Positions 8,714-17,308 are shown, counted from the first letter of the stretch. The stretch: DNA of 64,000 bases from an uncultured Acetobacteraceae bacterium (GCA_903895595.1 CAITUP010000113.1:17417-81416), one strand, 5' to 3'. Made by a program: numbers and translations. Notes: generated by a model not told the origin, from the sequence alone.

Positions 8714-9661
8714 ATGCAATACGGATTTACCTTGCCGGTGCGCGGCGAACTGGCGAACCACGACGGCATTGCCGGTATGGCGGAATACGGCGAAAAACTC
8801 GGCTTCACCTCCGCCACCATCGCCGATCACATCGTCATCCCGGCCAAGGTCGAATCTGCCTATCCCTACGACGCCACCGGCCGGCACCCGAGCCATGGGG
8901 ACGCGATGGAGGCACTGAGTTTGATCGCGTTCGTGGCGGGGAAAACCAGCAAACTCCGCCTGATCACCAGCGTGCTGATCCTGCCGTACCGCAACCCGGT
9001 GCTGACGGCGAAGATGGTGTCCACCATCGATGTCCTGTCCCAGGGGCGTATCACGCTCGGCATCGGTGTCGGCTGGATGCAGGAGGAGTTCGAGGCCCTG
9101 CAATCCCCGCCCTTCGCCCGCCGCGGTGCGGTGACCGACGAATGGGTGAGCATCTTCAAGAAGCTCTGGTCGCCGGGTCCGGTCGAACACCAAGGGGCGC
9201 ATTACAGTTTCGGCCCGGTGCGGTGCGAGCCGCTGCCGGTGCAGAAGCCGCATCCGCCCATCTGGATCGGCGGTCACAGCGCGCCGGCGTTGCGCCGCAC
9301 GGCGCGTTATGCCGACGGCTGGCATCCGCTGGGCACGGTTTCCACCGCCGAACTCCGCCCGCCGGAGTTTCAGGCGATGCTCGACGACCTCCGCCGCATG
9401 ACCGAGGGCTATGGACGCGACTTCAAGGACATTACCCTGGCCTTCGTCGCCCGCCTGAACGCGCAGAAGGACCCGCTTCCCAGCAATAACCGCATGCCCT
9501 TCAACGGATCGGCGCAGCAGCTGATCGAGGATGTGGAGACCTACCGAGCGATGGGCGTCAGCCACCTGAGCTTCGATTTTCGCCGCCCGACATTGGCTGA
9601 AACGAAAGAACGCATGGACTGGTTCGCGTCGGAGGTGATGGCGAAGACGCGGGGTGGGTAG
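8714..9661 (+). CDS. luciferase-like (LLM class) oxidoreductase, probably F420-type
   Basis: A 315-residue TIM-barrel flavin or F420 oxidoreductase. Typical segments are TSATIADHIVIP near residue 37, the barrel strand RLITSVLILPYRNPV, the motif GRITLGIGVGWMQEEFEAL, and PPIWIGGHSAPALRR toward the C-terminus. These resemble the subgroup often annotated as F420-dependent, but bacterial FMN enzymes share them. The start follows GGGAG. It stands alone, followed by a 357-base gap. The substrate is unknown; the oxidative neighbourhood suggests a catabolic role. Confidence 0.82.
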   Translation: MQYGFTLPVRGELANHDGIAGMAEYGEKLGFTSATIADHIVIPAKVESAYPYDATGRHPSHGDAMEALSLIAFVAGKTSKLRLITSVLILPYRNPVLTAKMVSTIDVLSQGRITLGIGVGWMQEEFEALQSPPFARRGAVTDEWVSIFKKLWSPGPVEHQGAHYSFGPVRCEPLPVQKPHPPIWIGGHSAPALRRTARYADGWHPLGTVSTAELRPPEFQAMLDDLRRMTEGYGRDFKDITLAFVARLNAQKDPLPSNNRMPFNGSAQQLIEDVETYRAMGVSHLSFDFRRPTLAETKERMDWFASEVMAKTRGG

Positions 9662-10018
9662 AAAGAGGACGATCTGCCGCTGACCAAGGGACGCACAATC
9701 TGCCCCAAGTGTCATCCGCGCCGAAGGGCGAGGACCCACGCCGCGCGATTGCAACGCGCGTGCGGCGCAGGTCCGTCCTTGCGCGCTCCCACGCAATTTC
9801 GGACGGTCCGGTAATTCCGACAAGCATGGTACTGGCATGCGAACAAGCATTGAACGCGATGACACCCTGGTCGAAGAGGCGTTGCGTTGCTTCGTGCGGG
9901 CCGCCCACGCTTTTGCATTAACGGACAGAAGGCGCGGGTTCTCGGCCTTTGCCGAGGATGACACAAAACGATCGGGCGCCATTGGCACAGGTCAAAATTT
10001 CGGTTCGCTGGCACGACC
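9662..10018. other. 357-base intergenic region without a recognisable gene
   Basis: It lies between the stop of the LLM gene and the stop of the diguanylate cyclase (convergent). Short open frames are present on both strands, but none has a ribosome binding site or protein-like composition. A small hairpin, CTCGGC-CTTT-GCCGAG, lies at about 9939-9954 and could assist termination. It may be decayed coding sequence; no family is recognisable. Confidence 0.5.
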
Positions 10019-11707
10019 TCACGCCGCCTCCGGCAATACCAAAGGCAGCGCGTCCTGCGCCGCCCGCGACGGCGCCCGCATTACCCGGTCCCGCCCGCCC
10101 GTCTTCGCTCGGTACAACGCCGCGTCGGCATCGGCCAGCAAAGCCGCTGGCCCGCTGGACGAGTCCGGCAGCGCCGCGACACCGAAAGAAGCCGTCACGG
10201 ATATCCCACCCGCGAATGTCAGGCTGGCGATCCGCTGACGGATCTGCTCCGCCTTGCCGGCCGCGATGTCCAAGTCGCAGTCGGGCAGCAGTACCAGCAG
10301 TTCCTCCCCGCCGTAGCGGCAAGCGATGTCGCTGTGGCGGATACAGGCGAGGATCGTCGTCGCGACCTCCCGCAGTACGACATCCCCGGCGCCATGCCCA
10401 AAAGTGTCGTTCAGCCGCTTGAAGTGATCCAGATCGAGCATGACCAGCCCGATGCTGCTGCCACGCCGGACGGAATCGAGGCACAGGCGCTCATGCACCT
10501 CCTCCAAAAAGCGCCGGTTGTACAGCCCGGTCAGGCTGTCCTTCAGCGCCTGATTACGCAATTGATCCCGCAACGCCGCGTTGGACAGCGCCAACGACAT
10601 CGCATCCGCGATTGCCGTCGCGATCGGCTGCGCCGCTTCCAGCCGCTGCCGAGCGTTCGGGCCGTCGGCGGCGATCGCCAGCAGACCGTGCAACTGGCCG
10701 CGCGCGGTCATGGGGATATCGAGCGTGATCAGGCCGGACTCGCTATGGGCGCAGCGCAACGCGGCTTCCCCATCGTCGTTCAAATGCGGCTTGCCACGCT
10801 TCAGCGCCCAGCAGGCGGTCGGCGCCATATGATCGCACGGACCGGCGCCTTCGTGACCCCAGCGCGTGGACAGATCGAGTCGGTCGCGGGAGTTGTTGAA
10901 CACGTACAGCGCGCCGCTGAGCCCCGGCATCAAACGGACCGCCGCCGCCCGCAGCACCGCGTTTGTATCGTTCAGATCGACGGCGCTTTGCAGCATGTCG
11001 CCCATGACGAACAGCTGCTCGATCTGCGCCCCGGCGGCTTCCCCGTGGGAAATCGCCTGTCCGATTCGCCGGAACGCGGCGACCAGAACGCAACCGCCGG
11101 CCAGCATGCCGCCGAGCGTCATGGCGCGTAGGACGGTTTTCCAGGCGTTGCTGCGGGCGATGCGGGCAAGGTCGGTCGATTGCAGGCGCTCCGTCGCGCT
11201 GTCCATCGTCCGGCGCAGGTTGCCATGCATTTCGTGCACATGCGCGGTCCGCAAGGCCGTGACCGCGTCGGCCGGCCGGTCGTCGCGCACCAGATCGATG
11301 GCGATTTGCCAGCCCTCCCGCAGGATTGTCAGCATTTCGGCGGTCGGGGGCGCCCCTTCCGCGGCAGGCAACAGGCGCGTGACGGCGGCCGGGTCGTAAT
11401 GCTCCAGCGGCTTTTCCGCCAGATAAAAGGCGTTCATGAATTCGGTGCGGCTGGTCAGCACATAGGCCAGCAGTGCGTCGTCGGCATCGACGACCGCGCG
11501 GCGCAGCTGCCCGATCGCCAGACGGTCTTCCCAGATTCGCACCGCGGCCGCGTCGTCCATCCGGTCGACCGCCAGACCGCCGACGACGCTGATACCGACG
11601 ACCGCCGCGATCGCCGCGATCGTCGACAGCAGCAATATATTGCGGGACCTGCGCGGCGCGGCTGTCCGCCGCACCTTACCTAACGCGCCCGCCAGACGAT
11701 CGCTCAT
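10019..11707 (-). CDS. membrane-bound diguanylate cyclase with GAF and GGDEF domains
   Basis: A 562-residue sensor enzyme that should make cyclic di-GMP from two GTP. A transmembrane helix at about 23-46 and a second at about 190-213 flank a mostly helical periplasmic domain that resembles four-helix-bundle sensors. A GAF-like domain (about 230-375) and a GGDEF domain (about 390-550) follow. The active-site loop is GGEEL (466-470), a functional variant. RHSD at 457-460 is the product-inhibition I-site at its usual distance, so the enzyme is predicted active and feedback controlled. ATG 11707 is preferred over an in-frame GTG four codons upstream, because GGAG lies 11 bases before the ATG. Confidence 0.9.
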   Translation of the reverse strand: MSDRLAGALGKVRRTAAPRRSRNILLLSTIAAIAAVVGISVVGGLAVDRMDDAAAVRIWEDRLAIGQLRRAVVDADDALLAYVLTSRTEFMNAFYLAEKPLEHYDPAAVTRLLPAAEGAPPTAEMLTILREGWQIAIDLVRDDRPADAVTALRTAHVHEMHGNLRRTMDSATERLQSTDLARIARSNAWKTVLRAMTLGGMLAGGCVLVAAFRRIGQAISHGEAAGAQIEQLFVMGDMLQSAVDLNDTNAVLRAAAVRLMPGLSGALYVFNNSRDRLDLSTRWGHEGAGPCDHMAPTACWALKRGKPHLNDDGEAALRCAHSESGLITLDIPMTARGQLHGLLAIAADGPNARQRLEAAQPIATAIADAMSLALSNAALRDQLRNQALKDSLTGLYNRRFLEEVHERLCLDSVRRGSSIGLVMLDLDHFKRLNDTFGHGAGDVVLREVATTILACIRHSDIACRYGGEELLVLLPDCDLDIAAGKAEQIRQRIASLTFAGGISVTASFGVAALPDSSSGPAALLADADAALYRAKTGGRDRVMRAPSRAAQDALPLVLPEAA

Positions 11708-11753
11708 ACCCGGTCCCACTCCAACGCAGTGGCGAGAACCGTAGCGACCAGAG

Positions 11754-11770
11754 GTTAACGAATCGTTAAC
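11754..11770. promoter_or_regulatory. palindrome upstream of the diguanylate cyclase gene
   Basis: GTTAACGA-A-TCGTTAAC forms perfect 8-base arms about 47 bases upstream of the diguanylate cyclase start. The position and symmetry suit a dimeric regulator site overlapping the promoter. The regulator is unknown. It could also belong to the 3' end of the PhyH gene region, which stops at 11826. Confidence 0.45.
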
Positions 11771-11825
11771 GCGAACGAAGAAAATTCGTTCGGCGACATT
11801 TTTAGGTGTTGAGGGCGGCGGCCCG

Positions 11826-12656
11826 TCAGGCCCGCATCTCCCGGCCGGTTTCCCGCATCAATATGGCTGTATGCGCACCGGTCACCGCCGCGTGATGCGC
11901 CATCGCGGCGGGCGACATATCGGCGTCCGGCCGCTGTTCCAACGCGAAATGTCCGTAGCGGTCGGTGCCGCGCACCAGCGTCGCCGTATCGTGCGACCCC
12001 GCCACCTGCCGGACCGAGGTCGGGATGTAGCGGATTGCATAACCGATGCGGCGCTTGCCGGAGGGGTTGGGTTCCGACCCGTGGATCAGCCGCACATGGT
12101 GCAGCGACATCTCCCCGGCGTTCAGTTCCAGCGTCACAGCCTGCCGTTCGTCCACGTCCACCATGATCTCCTGCCCGCGACTCAGTAGATTCTCGCGCCG
12201 GAAGGTGTCGCGATGGGGAATTTGGTCCATGAGGTGGGTGCCCGGCACGACCCGCATGGCGCCGTTTTCGGTCGTGCTGTCGGAAAACGCGATCCAGGCG
12301 GTCATGACGTCCGCCGGGTCCAGGCCCCAATAGGTAGAATCCTGATGCCAGGATACGAACCCAGGGTCATGCGGGTTCTTGATGAAAAAGCTGCTGCCCC
12401 AGACCAGCAGATCGGGGCCGAGCACATCTTCCACCGCGTCGAGGATCGCGGGGTGGCGGACGAGATCGGCGAGCCAAGTGAACAGCAGATGCGATTTCTG
12501 CCGGATCTTGCCGGCCAGAGGCCCCGCGCCGGCCTCGAAGGTTTCCAGCTTCGTGCGCAGGTCCAGTGCGTCGGCGGCCGATAGCACCCGGATCGGGGCG
12601 TAATAGCCCTGCTCGTTATATTGGCGGACGGCCGCCTCGCTGAGTACCTTTGTCAT
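11826..12656 (-). CDS. phytanoyl-CoA dioxygenase (PhyH) family protein
   Basis: A 276-residue Fe(II)/2-oxoglutarate oxygenase of the PhyH family. The metal ligands are His104 and Asp106 in SWHQDSTYWG and distal His192 in LIHGSEPNPSG; a following Arg (202 or 203) fits 2-oxoglutarate binding. The start at 12656 follows GAGGAG with a 6-base spacer; the frame continues upstream without coding character. Bacterial members hydroxylate diverse substrates, so phytanate degradation should not be assumed. It is 50 bases downstream of the hemoglobin lipoprotein gene on the same strand and may share its transcript. Confidence 0.88.
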   Translation of the reverse strand: MTKVLSEAAVRQYNEQGYYAPIRVLSAADALDLRTKLETFEAGAGPLAGKIRQKSHLLFTWLADLVRHPAILDAVEDVLGPDLLVWGSSFFIKNPHDPGFVSWHQDSTYWGLDPADVMTAWIAFSDSTTENGAMRVVPGTHLMDQIPHRDTFRRENLLSRGQEIMVDVDERQAVTLELNAGEMSLHHVRLIHGSEPNPSGKRRIGYAIRYIPTSVRQVAGSHDTATLVRGTDRYGHFALEQRPDADMSPAAMAHHAAVTGAHTAILMRETGREMRA

Positions 12657-12706
12657 CGCATCCTCCTCGCGCATCGGACGGAGGGCAGCAGCCGGGTCCA
12701 ACTCTG

Positions 12707-13342
12707 TCAAGCGCCGTCTGGCCGGCGCCACTTTCTTCTCACGATGGGGTTTTTCGGCTCCGGTGCTTTTGCGGCGGCCTTTGCCTTGGCCGGCGCGGCA
12801 CCCTTCTTCACTGCCGCTTTTTTGCCCGCCGAAGCGGCTACGGCCGGCCGGTGCACCATCTCGGTAATTACCACCGAAGCCGCCGGTATCACCGGGGACA
12901 CGATATCGTCGCGCATCGGTTCCATCGCCGCCGCGACCTCCACCTGCAGTTCCACCGACACCCCGCGCCCCGCCAGCGCTCGGCGGAGGTCCTGCGTCAT
13001 CGCGTTGAACTCGGCATCCGCGATGCCCATGCTGGCGTGGACGTCCTTCATCGAGGGGCCGGCATGCCGGCATGGGCCGCCGAGACTGGCGCAGAGCTGC
13101 TCGCCGAACGCCGCTTTGAAGCGCGCCGTGTCGATCCCGCGGAACCGGCGCGCAATGCGCGGGTCGGCGGCGGCATTGACCATGAAATCGTCCATGACGC
13201 CGGCCATGACTGCTTGGCCGCCGAGGCGGCTGTAGAGCGGCGGCGGCGTGGGGCCGTGCCCGGCGCCCGAATCGCCCCCGTTGGTACAGGCCGCCAACGC
13301 CAACAGCAAAGACAAAGACCAGATGGGCAGCGCAACACGCAT
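12707..13342 (-). CDS. group 1 truncated hemoglobin, predicted lipoprotein with basic tail
   Basis: A 211-residue protein. Residues 1-19 form a lipoprotein signal (hydrophobic stretch then LALAAC, Cys19), predicting export and lipidation. Residues about 36-150 are a group 1 truncated globin: LYSRLGGQAVM at the start and MKDVHASMGI, where His102 is the proximal heme ligand. The tail (about 168-211) is Ala/Lys/Pro-rich and ends RRKWRRPDGA, unlike ordinary truncated hemoglobins of about 120 residues. The start follows GAGG at good spacing. Oxygen or NO binding is expected from the family; the cell-envelope location and cell-wall or nucleic-acid contact by the basic tail are inferred. It is divergent from the ydcF-like gene (78-base gap). 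Confidence 0.85.
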   Translation of the reverse strand: MRVALPIWSLSLLLALAACTNGGDSGAGHGPTPPPLYSRLGGQAVMAGVMDDFMVNAAADPRIARRFRGIDTARFKAAFGEQLCASLGGPCRHAGPSMKDVHASMGIADAEFNAMTQDLRRALAGRGVSVELQVEVAAAMEPMRDDIVSPVIPAASVVITEMVHRPAVAASAGKKAAVKKGAAPAKAKAAAKAPEPKNPIVRRKWRRPDGA

Positions 13343-13420
13343 AGGGAATCCTCGGTCAATCATCGCGCCTGGACATGGCGGCGCGTCGGGGCGCTGCTTA
13401 TACCGGCAACGGAGAGTCGG

Positions 13421-13930
13421 GTGAAACAACCAGCGATCGTCATTTTCGGGGCAGCGGTGCGACCGGACGGCAGCCCCAGCGGCACGCTGCGCCGCCGAAC
13501 CGAGGCCGCCGCCGCCTTCGCCGTTCGGTTTCCTGCCGTGCTGTTCATTCCAACGGGTGGGGTGGGGCGGTTCGGCGCGTCCGAGGCCTCGGTCATGGCA
13601 GCGCTGCTGCGGGAGCATGCCGGGCCTGGGTGGACGTACCTGCTGGAGGAAACCGGGACCGACACGTTATCGTCGGTGCTGGCCGTGCGCCGGTTGCGGC
13701 GGGAAAACGGCGTGAAGGGGCCGGTCTACGCGGCGACCAGCGCGTATCACATGCCGCGTTGCCTGTTATTGCTGTGGTTGGCCGGAATCCCGGCGCGACC
13801 CTGCCCGCCGCACCCGGCACCCGCCGCCGCCAATCGCTGGCGGCGCTGGTACTGGCGTCTACGGGAGGTGCCGGCGATCCCCTACGACGCGGCGCTGATA
13901 CTCGGCCTCAGGCTGCTGCGCCGCCTCTGA
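13421..13930 (+). CDS. YdcF/SanA-like (DUF218) protein
   Basis: A 169-residue DUF218 protein. It opens with AIVIFGAAVRPDGSPS, matching the family beta-strand IVVLGAAV..DG.P, followed by RRRTEAAA. LFIPTGGVG, ETGTDTLSS and ATSAYHMPR are the remaining conserved segments; SAYHMPR is a strong family hallmark. SanA/ElyC/YdcF relatives act at the envelope, but this copy lacks an evident N-terminal membrane helix. The start is GTG at 13421 with GGAG upstream; the open frame continues far upstream only because the region is GC-rich. Its exact reaction is unknown. Confidence 0.78.
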   Translation: MKQPAIVIFGAAVRPDGSPSGTLRRRTEAAAAFAVRFPAVLFIPTGGVGRFGASEASVMAALLREHAGPGWTYLLEETGTDTLSSVLAVRRLRRENGVKGPVYAATSAYHMPRCLLLLWLAGIPARPCPPHPAPAAANRWRRWYWRLREVPAIPYDAALILGLRLLRRL

Positions 13931-13941
13931 TTCGATCGAGC

Positions 13942-14274
13942 TTAACGCTCGACGTCGTCCGAATCCGTCTCGACCTCGATGTCCGCCGCGATCGCGTCGG
14001 TATCGTCTTCCAGGTCGTCGGCGGCTTCCAGGACATCTTCCTCTTCGGTGTCCTCGACGCCTTCGACTTCCACGTCCTCGACCCCCGGTGCGACGGCGGG
14101 CTTCTTCAGCCGCTTGTCCTCGGCGACGTTACCGGCGGCGCGGCGGATGCGGGGCTGATCCAGCGGCTGTTCCGTCCCGCACTTGGGGCAGACCGGCGGC
14201 GTTTTCGTCATGTCGTAAAAGCGAGCGTTGCAGGCAACGCAGACGCGCTTCATTCCTAGTTCCGGTTTAGCCAT
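13942..14274 (-). CDS. FYDLN-acid family zinc-ribbon protein
   Basis: A 110-residue protein with an N-terminal zinc ribbon, CVAC...CPKC (residues about 12-35), containing the family signature ARFYDM, followed by a long acidic tail rich in Asp and Glu. This is the alphaproteobacterial family named for its FYDLN motif and acidic C-terminus; its function is not established. In many alphaproteobacteria it lies beside aroA, exactly as here, where it is divergent from aroA with 127 bases between. The start is ATG 14274. Confidence 0.85.
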   Translation of the reverse strand: MAKPELGMKRVCVACNARFYDMTKTPPVCPKCGTEQPLDQPRIRRAAGNVAEDKRLKKPAVAPGVEDVEVEGVEDTEEEDVLEAADDLEDDTDAIAADIEVETDSDDVER

Positions 14275-14401
14275 GCCGAGAGGCCCCTTCGTTGGCGCGC
14301 TGTCTGAAATCAAGAGCCGGCGCCCATGCCACCACGGTGGCCGGCTGTCAAATAAATGTGGTGCGTGATAGGGGGCGGCACCGACCCCAAGGAAGCCTGT
14401 C

Positions 14402-15742
14402 ATGGATCATCCCGCCGCTCGCCCCCTCCGATCCCATCGCGCCGCCGGCCCGCTTCAGGGCCTGGTCGCGGTCCCCGGCGACAAGTCGATCAGCCATCGC
14501 GCCCTGATGTTCGGCGCCCTGGCCGTCGGCGAAACGCGCATTACCGGGCTGCTGACCGGCGAAGATGTGCTGCGCACCGCCGGCGCCATGCGTGCCCTGG
14601 GTGCCGAGGTCACGCGCGACCCCGACGGCATCTGGCGTGTCGCCGGCCGCGGCATCGGCGGACTGACAGAACCGGCCGACGTCCTGGACATGGGCAACTC
14701 CGGCACCGCCGCTCGGCTTTTGTGCGGCATTCTGGCAACGCATCCGCTGTTCGCGGTGATGACCGGCGACGCCAGTTTGCGCTCCCGCCCCATGCGCCGC
14801 GTGACCGAACCTTTGGCCGCGACGGGCGCGCGTTTCAGCACGCGGGAGGGCGGGCGTCTGCCGCTGGCCGTGCAAGGTGCGGTGGACGCGCTGCCGCTGG
14901 ATTATCGGGTGCCGGTGCCGTCGGCGCAGGTGAAGTCCGCGGTGCTGCTGGCGGGACTGAACGCTCCAGGCATCACGCGCGTGGAGGAACTGGAAGCGAC
15001 GCGCGACCACAGCGAGAACATGCTGCGCCATTTCGGCGCCACCGTGACGGTGGAAACCGCCGGCAATGGCCGGATTATCACGCTCGTCGGCCAACCCGAG
15101 CTGAAAGCGGCCGACGTGGTCGTTCCGGGCGATCCGTCGTCGGCGGCGTTTCCGATGGTCGCGGCGCTTCTGGTTCCCAGCTCCCGCCTAACGATCCCGG
15201 GCGTTGGCCTGAACCCGCTGCGCACCGGTCTGTTCGCGACTCTGCTGGAAATGGGCGCGGATATCGTGGTGCAGAACGAACGGCTGGAGGGGGGGGAGCC
15301 GGTCGGCGATCTGCTCGTCCGCCACGGGGTTTTGAAGGCGGTGGATGTGCCGGGCGTTCGTGCGCCGAGCATGATCGACGAATACCCGATCCTGGCCGTG
15401 GCCGCCTCGATGGCCGTCGGCACCACCCGCATGCGCGGGTTGAAGGAGTTGCGGGTAAAGGAAAGCGACCGCCTCGCCGCGACTGCCGCGCTGCTGGCGG
15501 TCAACGGCGTGAAGGTAGAGATCGAGGGCGACGATCTCATTGTTCACGGCACCGGCAAGGCTCCGGCCGGCGGCGGTTTGGTCGCAACCCATATGGATCA
15601 CCGTATCGCGATGTCGGCGCTGGTGCTGGGTCTGGTGACCGAACAGCCCGTCACGGCCGACGATGCCGGGTTCATCGAGACCAGCTTCCCCGATTTCATC
15701 GGCCTGATGAATGGTGCCGGGGCGGATCTGCGGGACGCCTGA
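14402..15742 (+). CDS. aroA: 3-phosphoshikimate 1-carboxyvinyltransferase (EPSP synthase)
   Basis: A 446-residue shikimate pathway enzyme joining shikimate-3-phosphate with phosphoenolpyruvate. Signatures are [16 protein letters not shown] near the N-terminus, [26 protein letters not shown] and [10 protein letters not shown]. These place it firmly in the family and, by the GNSGTAARL form, near the class II enzymes of alphaproteobacteria. Length is full. The start follows AAGGAAG. cmk starts 2 bases after its stop, forming the usual aroA-cmk pair. Confidence 0.97.
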   Translation: MDHPAARPLRSHRAAGPLQGLVAVPGDKSISHRALMFGALAVGETRITGLLTGEDVLRTAGAMRALGAEVTRDPDGIWRVAGRGIGGLTEPADVLDMGNSGTAARLLCGILATHPLFAVMTGDASLRSRPMRRVTEPLAATGARFSTREGGRLPLAVQGAVDALPLDYRVPVPSAQVKSAVLLAGLNAPGITRVEELEATRDHSENMLRHFGATVTVETAGNGRIITLVGQPELKAADVVVPGDPSSAAFPMVAALLVPSSRLTIPGVGLNPLRTGLFATLLEMGADIVVQNERLEGGEPVGDLLVRHGVLKAVDVPGVRAPSMIDEYPILAVAASMAVGTTRMRGLKELRVKESDRLAATAALLAVNGVKVEIEGDDLIVHGTGKAPAGGGLVATHMDHRIAMSALVLGLVTEQPVTADDAGFIETSFPDFIGLMNGAGADLRDA

Positions 15743-15744
15743 CC

Positions 15745-16371
15745 ATGGGACCGATCATCGCCATCGACGGCCCGGCGGCGGCGGGCAAAGGGACCCTAGC
15801 GCGCCGTTTGGCAGCCGAGCTGGGCCTGCCGTATCTGGATACCGGGCTGTTATATCGCGCGGTTGGGCGGCTGGTGCTGGATGTCGGCGGTAACCCGAGC
15901 GACGTGGCGATTGCCGAGGCTGCCGCTCGACGGCTCGATCCGGCGGACCTGGACCGGAGCGATTTGCGTGGTCCGGCCGCCGATGCCGCGGCGTCCGGCG
16001 TAGCCGCCATTCCCGGCGTGCGCGCGGCCTTGCTGGATTTTCAGCGCGGCTTCGCGGCGCGCGGCGGCGCGGTGCTGGACGGGCGCGATATCGGCACCGT
16101 GATTTTCCCCGACGCGCCGGCCAAGCTGTTCGTCACCGCCAGCCCGCAGGAGCGGGCGCGCCGCCGTTGGCTGGAACTGCGGACAAAGGGCGAGGACGCC
16201 GATCTCGCCACCGTCGAACAGGATCTGCGCGCCCGCGACGAGCGGGATTCCGCCCGAGCAGCGGCGCCGCTGCGGCCAGCGGCGGACGCGGTGGTGCTGG
16301 ATACGTCGGCTCTGGATGCCGACGCGGCGTTTCGGGCTGCCCTGGCGGCGGTGCGGGAAAAGCTTGCGTAG
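15745..16371 (+). CDS. cmk: cytidylate kinase
   Basis: A 208-residue nucleoside monophosphate kinase that phosphorylates CMP and dCMP. The P-loop [11 protein letters not shown] lies at residues 9-19. The CMP-binding segments [12 protein letters not shown] and [13 protein letters not shown], and the lid region [13 protein letters not shown], are all present. In most relatives rpsA follows directly; here an inverted repeat and a toxin-antitoxin pair intervene. Confidence 0.96.
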   Translation: MGPIIAIDGPAAAGKGTLARRLAAELGLPYLDTGLLYRAVGRLVLDVGGNPSDVAIAEAAARRLDPADLDRSDLRGPAADAAASGVAAIPGVRAALLDFQRGFAARGGAVLDGRDIGTVIFPDAPAKLFVTASPQERARRRWLELRTKGEDADLATVEQDLRARDERDSARAAAPLRPAADAVVLDTSALDADAAFRAALAAVREKLA

Positions 16372-16390
16372 GGTTGGTCAGGTCAGTTAG

Positions 16391-16425
16391 TCTGATCAGA
16401 TAAATTTTCGCCTGGACGAAAATTT
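16391..16425. promoter_or_regulatory. two palindromes before the first toxin-antitoxin pair
   Basis: A perfect 10-base palindrome TCTGATCAGA (16391-16400) is followed by AAATTTTCG (16402-16410) and CGAAAATTT (16417-16425), perfect 9-base arms around a 6-base loop and then more T residues. The second could act as a cmk terminator. Either could be the operator bound by the antitoxin, as usual for such modules. AT content is clearly above the surroundings. Confidence 0.5.
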
Positions 16426-16463
16426 TTTCGGGTCCGTTAACCTTTCCTTAACCGGTGGCCGCT

Positions 16464-16691
16464 ATGACCGAGGTCGTGAATATGTACGACGCCAAAGCAC
16501 AGCTCTCGCGCCTGATCGACCGCGCCGCGGCCGGGGAGGACATTCTCATCGCGCGCGCCGGGAAACCGATCGTGCGTCTGGTGCCCGTAGAAGATTCCCT
16601 GCCGCGTCAGCCGGGGATGCTGAAGGGGCCGGCGATCCCCGATGCGTTCTTCGATCCCTTGCCCGAGGACGAGCTGAAGGAATGGGAATGA
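16464..16691 (+). CDS. Phd/YefM-family antitoxin
   Basis: A 75-residue antitoxin. The N-terminal half reads VVNMYDAKAQLSRLIDRAAAGED, the DNA-binding dimer domain typical of prevent-host-death antitoxins; it continues IARAGKPIVRLVPV. The C-terminal part, rich in Pro and acidic residues, should bind the toxin. ATG 16464 is preferred; a GTG three codons upstream is possible. Its 3' end overlaps the toxin gene by 10 bases. Autoregulation through the palindromes just upstream is likely by analogy. Confidence 0.85.
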   Translation: MTEVVNMYDAKAQLSRLIDRAAAGEDILIARAGKPIVRLVPVEDSLPRQPGMLKGPAIPDAFFDPLPEDELKEWE

Positions 16692-17077
16692 AACTGCTGC
16701 TCGACACGCATGCTCTAGTCTGGTGGTGGACCGACGATACCCGGCTGCCAGCCGCCGCGCGTGCGGCGATCGCGGCCCCCGGCAATGTGGTTTACATCAG
16801 TTCGGCGACGGCCTGGGAAATCGCTACGAAGTACCGCATCGGCAGATGGCCGGAAGTCGCGGGGATGGTCGCCGAGTTCGGATCTTTGCTACGTCGTTCC
16901 CGCTTTCATCCGTTGCCGGTCGGGATGGAGCATTCGCTGCGAGCCGGCGGAATGCCGGGGCCGCACCGCGATCCGTTCGACCGAATGCTGATCGCGCAAG
17001 CCGCGTTGGAAACACTGCCGGTGGTGACGGGGGATGCGGTGTTCGCAGCCTATGGGGCGGATACGATTTGGGCCTGA
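16682..17077 (+). CDS. PIN-domain toxin, VapC-like ribonuclease
   Basis: A 131-residue PIN-domain RNase. The acidic metal-binding residues appear in order: LLLDTHALVWW, SATAWEIATKY, RDPFDRMLIAQA and VVTGDAVF. Family members cleave tRNA or rRNA; the target here is unknown. It starts inside the antitoxin gene (ATG 16682 or 16688), the usual coupled arrangement. All catalytic acids look intact, so the pair should be functional. It separates cmk from rpsA. Confidence 0.88.
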   Translation: MGMKLLLDTHALVWWWTDDTRLPAAARAAIAAPGNVVYISSATAWEIATKYRIGRWPEVAGMVAEFGSLLRRSRFHPLPVGMEHSLRAGGMPGPHRDPFDRMLIAQAALETLPVVTGDAVFAAYGADTIWA

Positions 17078-17242
17078 TGGATGCCCACGATCGGACATGT
17101 CGGCGGATTCGACGTCATGATCTTCCGGAATGACCATGAGCCACCGCATTTCCACGTTATCGGCGATGCCTTCCCGTTGGAACAACGCGACGACAATCGT
17201 GGTGCGGTTGCCTCCGCCGCGTGATTTCCGGACACCGCGCCC

Positions 17243-17270
17243 TTGACTCTCGGCCAACGGCGCGTATGTG
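17243..17270 (+). promoter_or_regulatory. candidate promoter of rpsA
   Basis: TTGACT (17243-17248), a 16-base spacer and TATGTG (17265-17270) resemble a sigma-70-type promoter, about 120 bases upstream of rpsA. The 317-base stretch 17078-17394 holds no gene. Its leader also contains the hairpin at 17290-17308. The toxin-antitoxin pair probably made an own promoter for rpsA necessary. Confidence 0.5.
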
Positions 17271-17289
17271 TCCGAACATCCTCAACCGG

Positions 17290-17308
17290 CCCGCGCCCTC
17301 CGCGCGGG
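17290..17308 (+). promoter_or_regulatory. GC-rich hairpin in the rpsA leader
   Basis: CCCGCGC-CCTCC-GCGCGGG forms a perfect 7-base stem in the untranslated leader, about 87 bases before rpsA. The rpsA start itself has only a poor Shine-Dalgarno match. Ribosomal protein S1 represses its own translation through leader structure in other proteobacteria, so a similar role is plausible but not shown here. Confidence 0.4.

Noticed and set aside
9829..9843. Sigma-54-like GG/GC pattern
   Set aside because: The spacing between the GG and GC elements is one base short, and no downstream gene in that orientation exists.
9709..9921. Possible small gene between the LLM and diguanylate cyclase genes
   Set aside because: No ribosome binding site, no recognisable domain, and overlapping alternatives on the other strand look equally plausible.
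11826..12656. Phytanate degradation role for the PhyH gene
   Set aside because: Bacterial members of the family act on many substrates and no alpha-oxidation partners are nearby.
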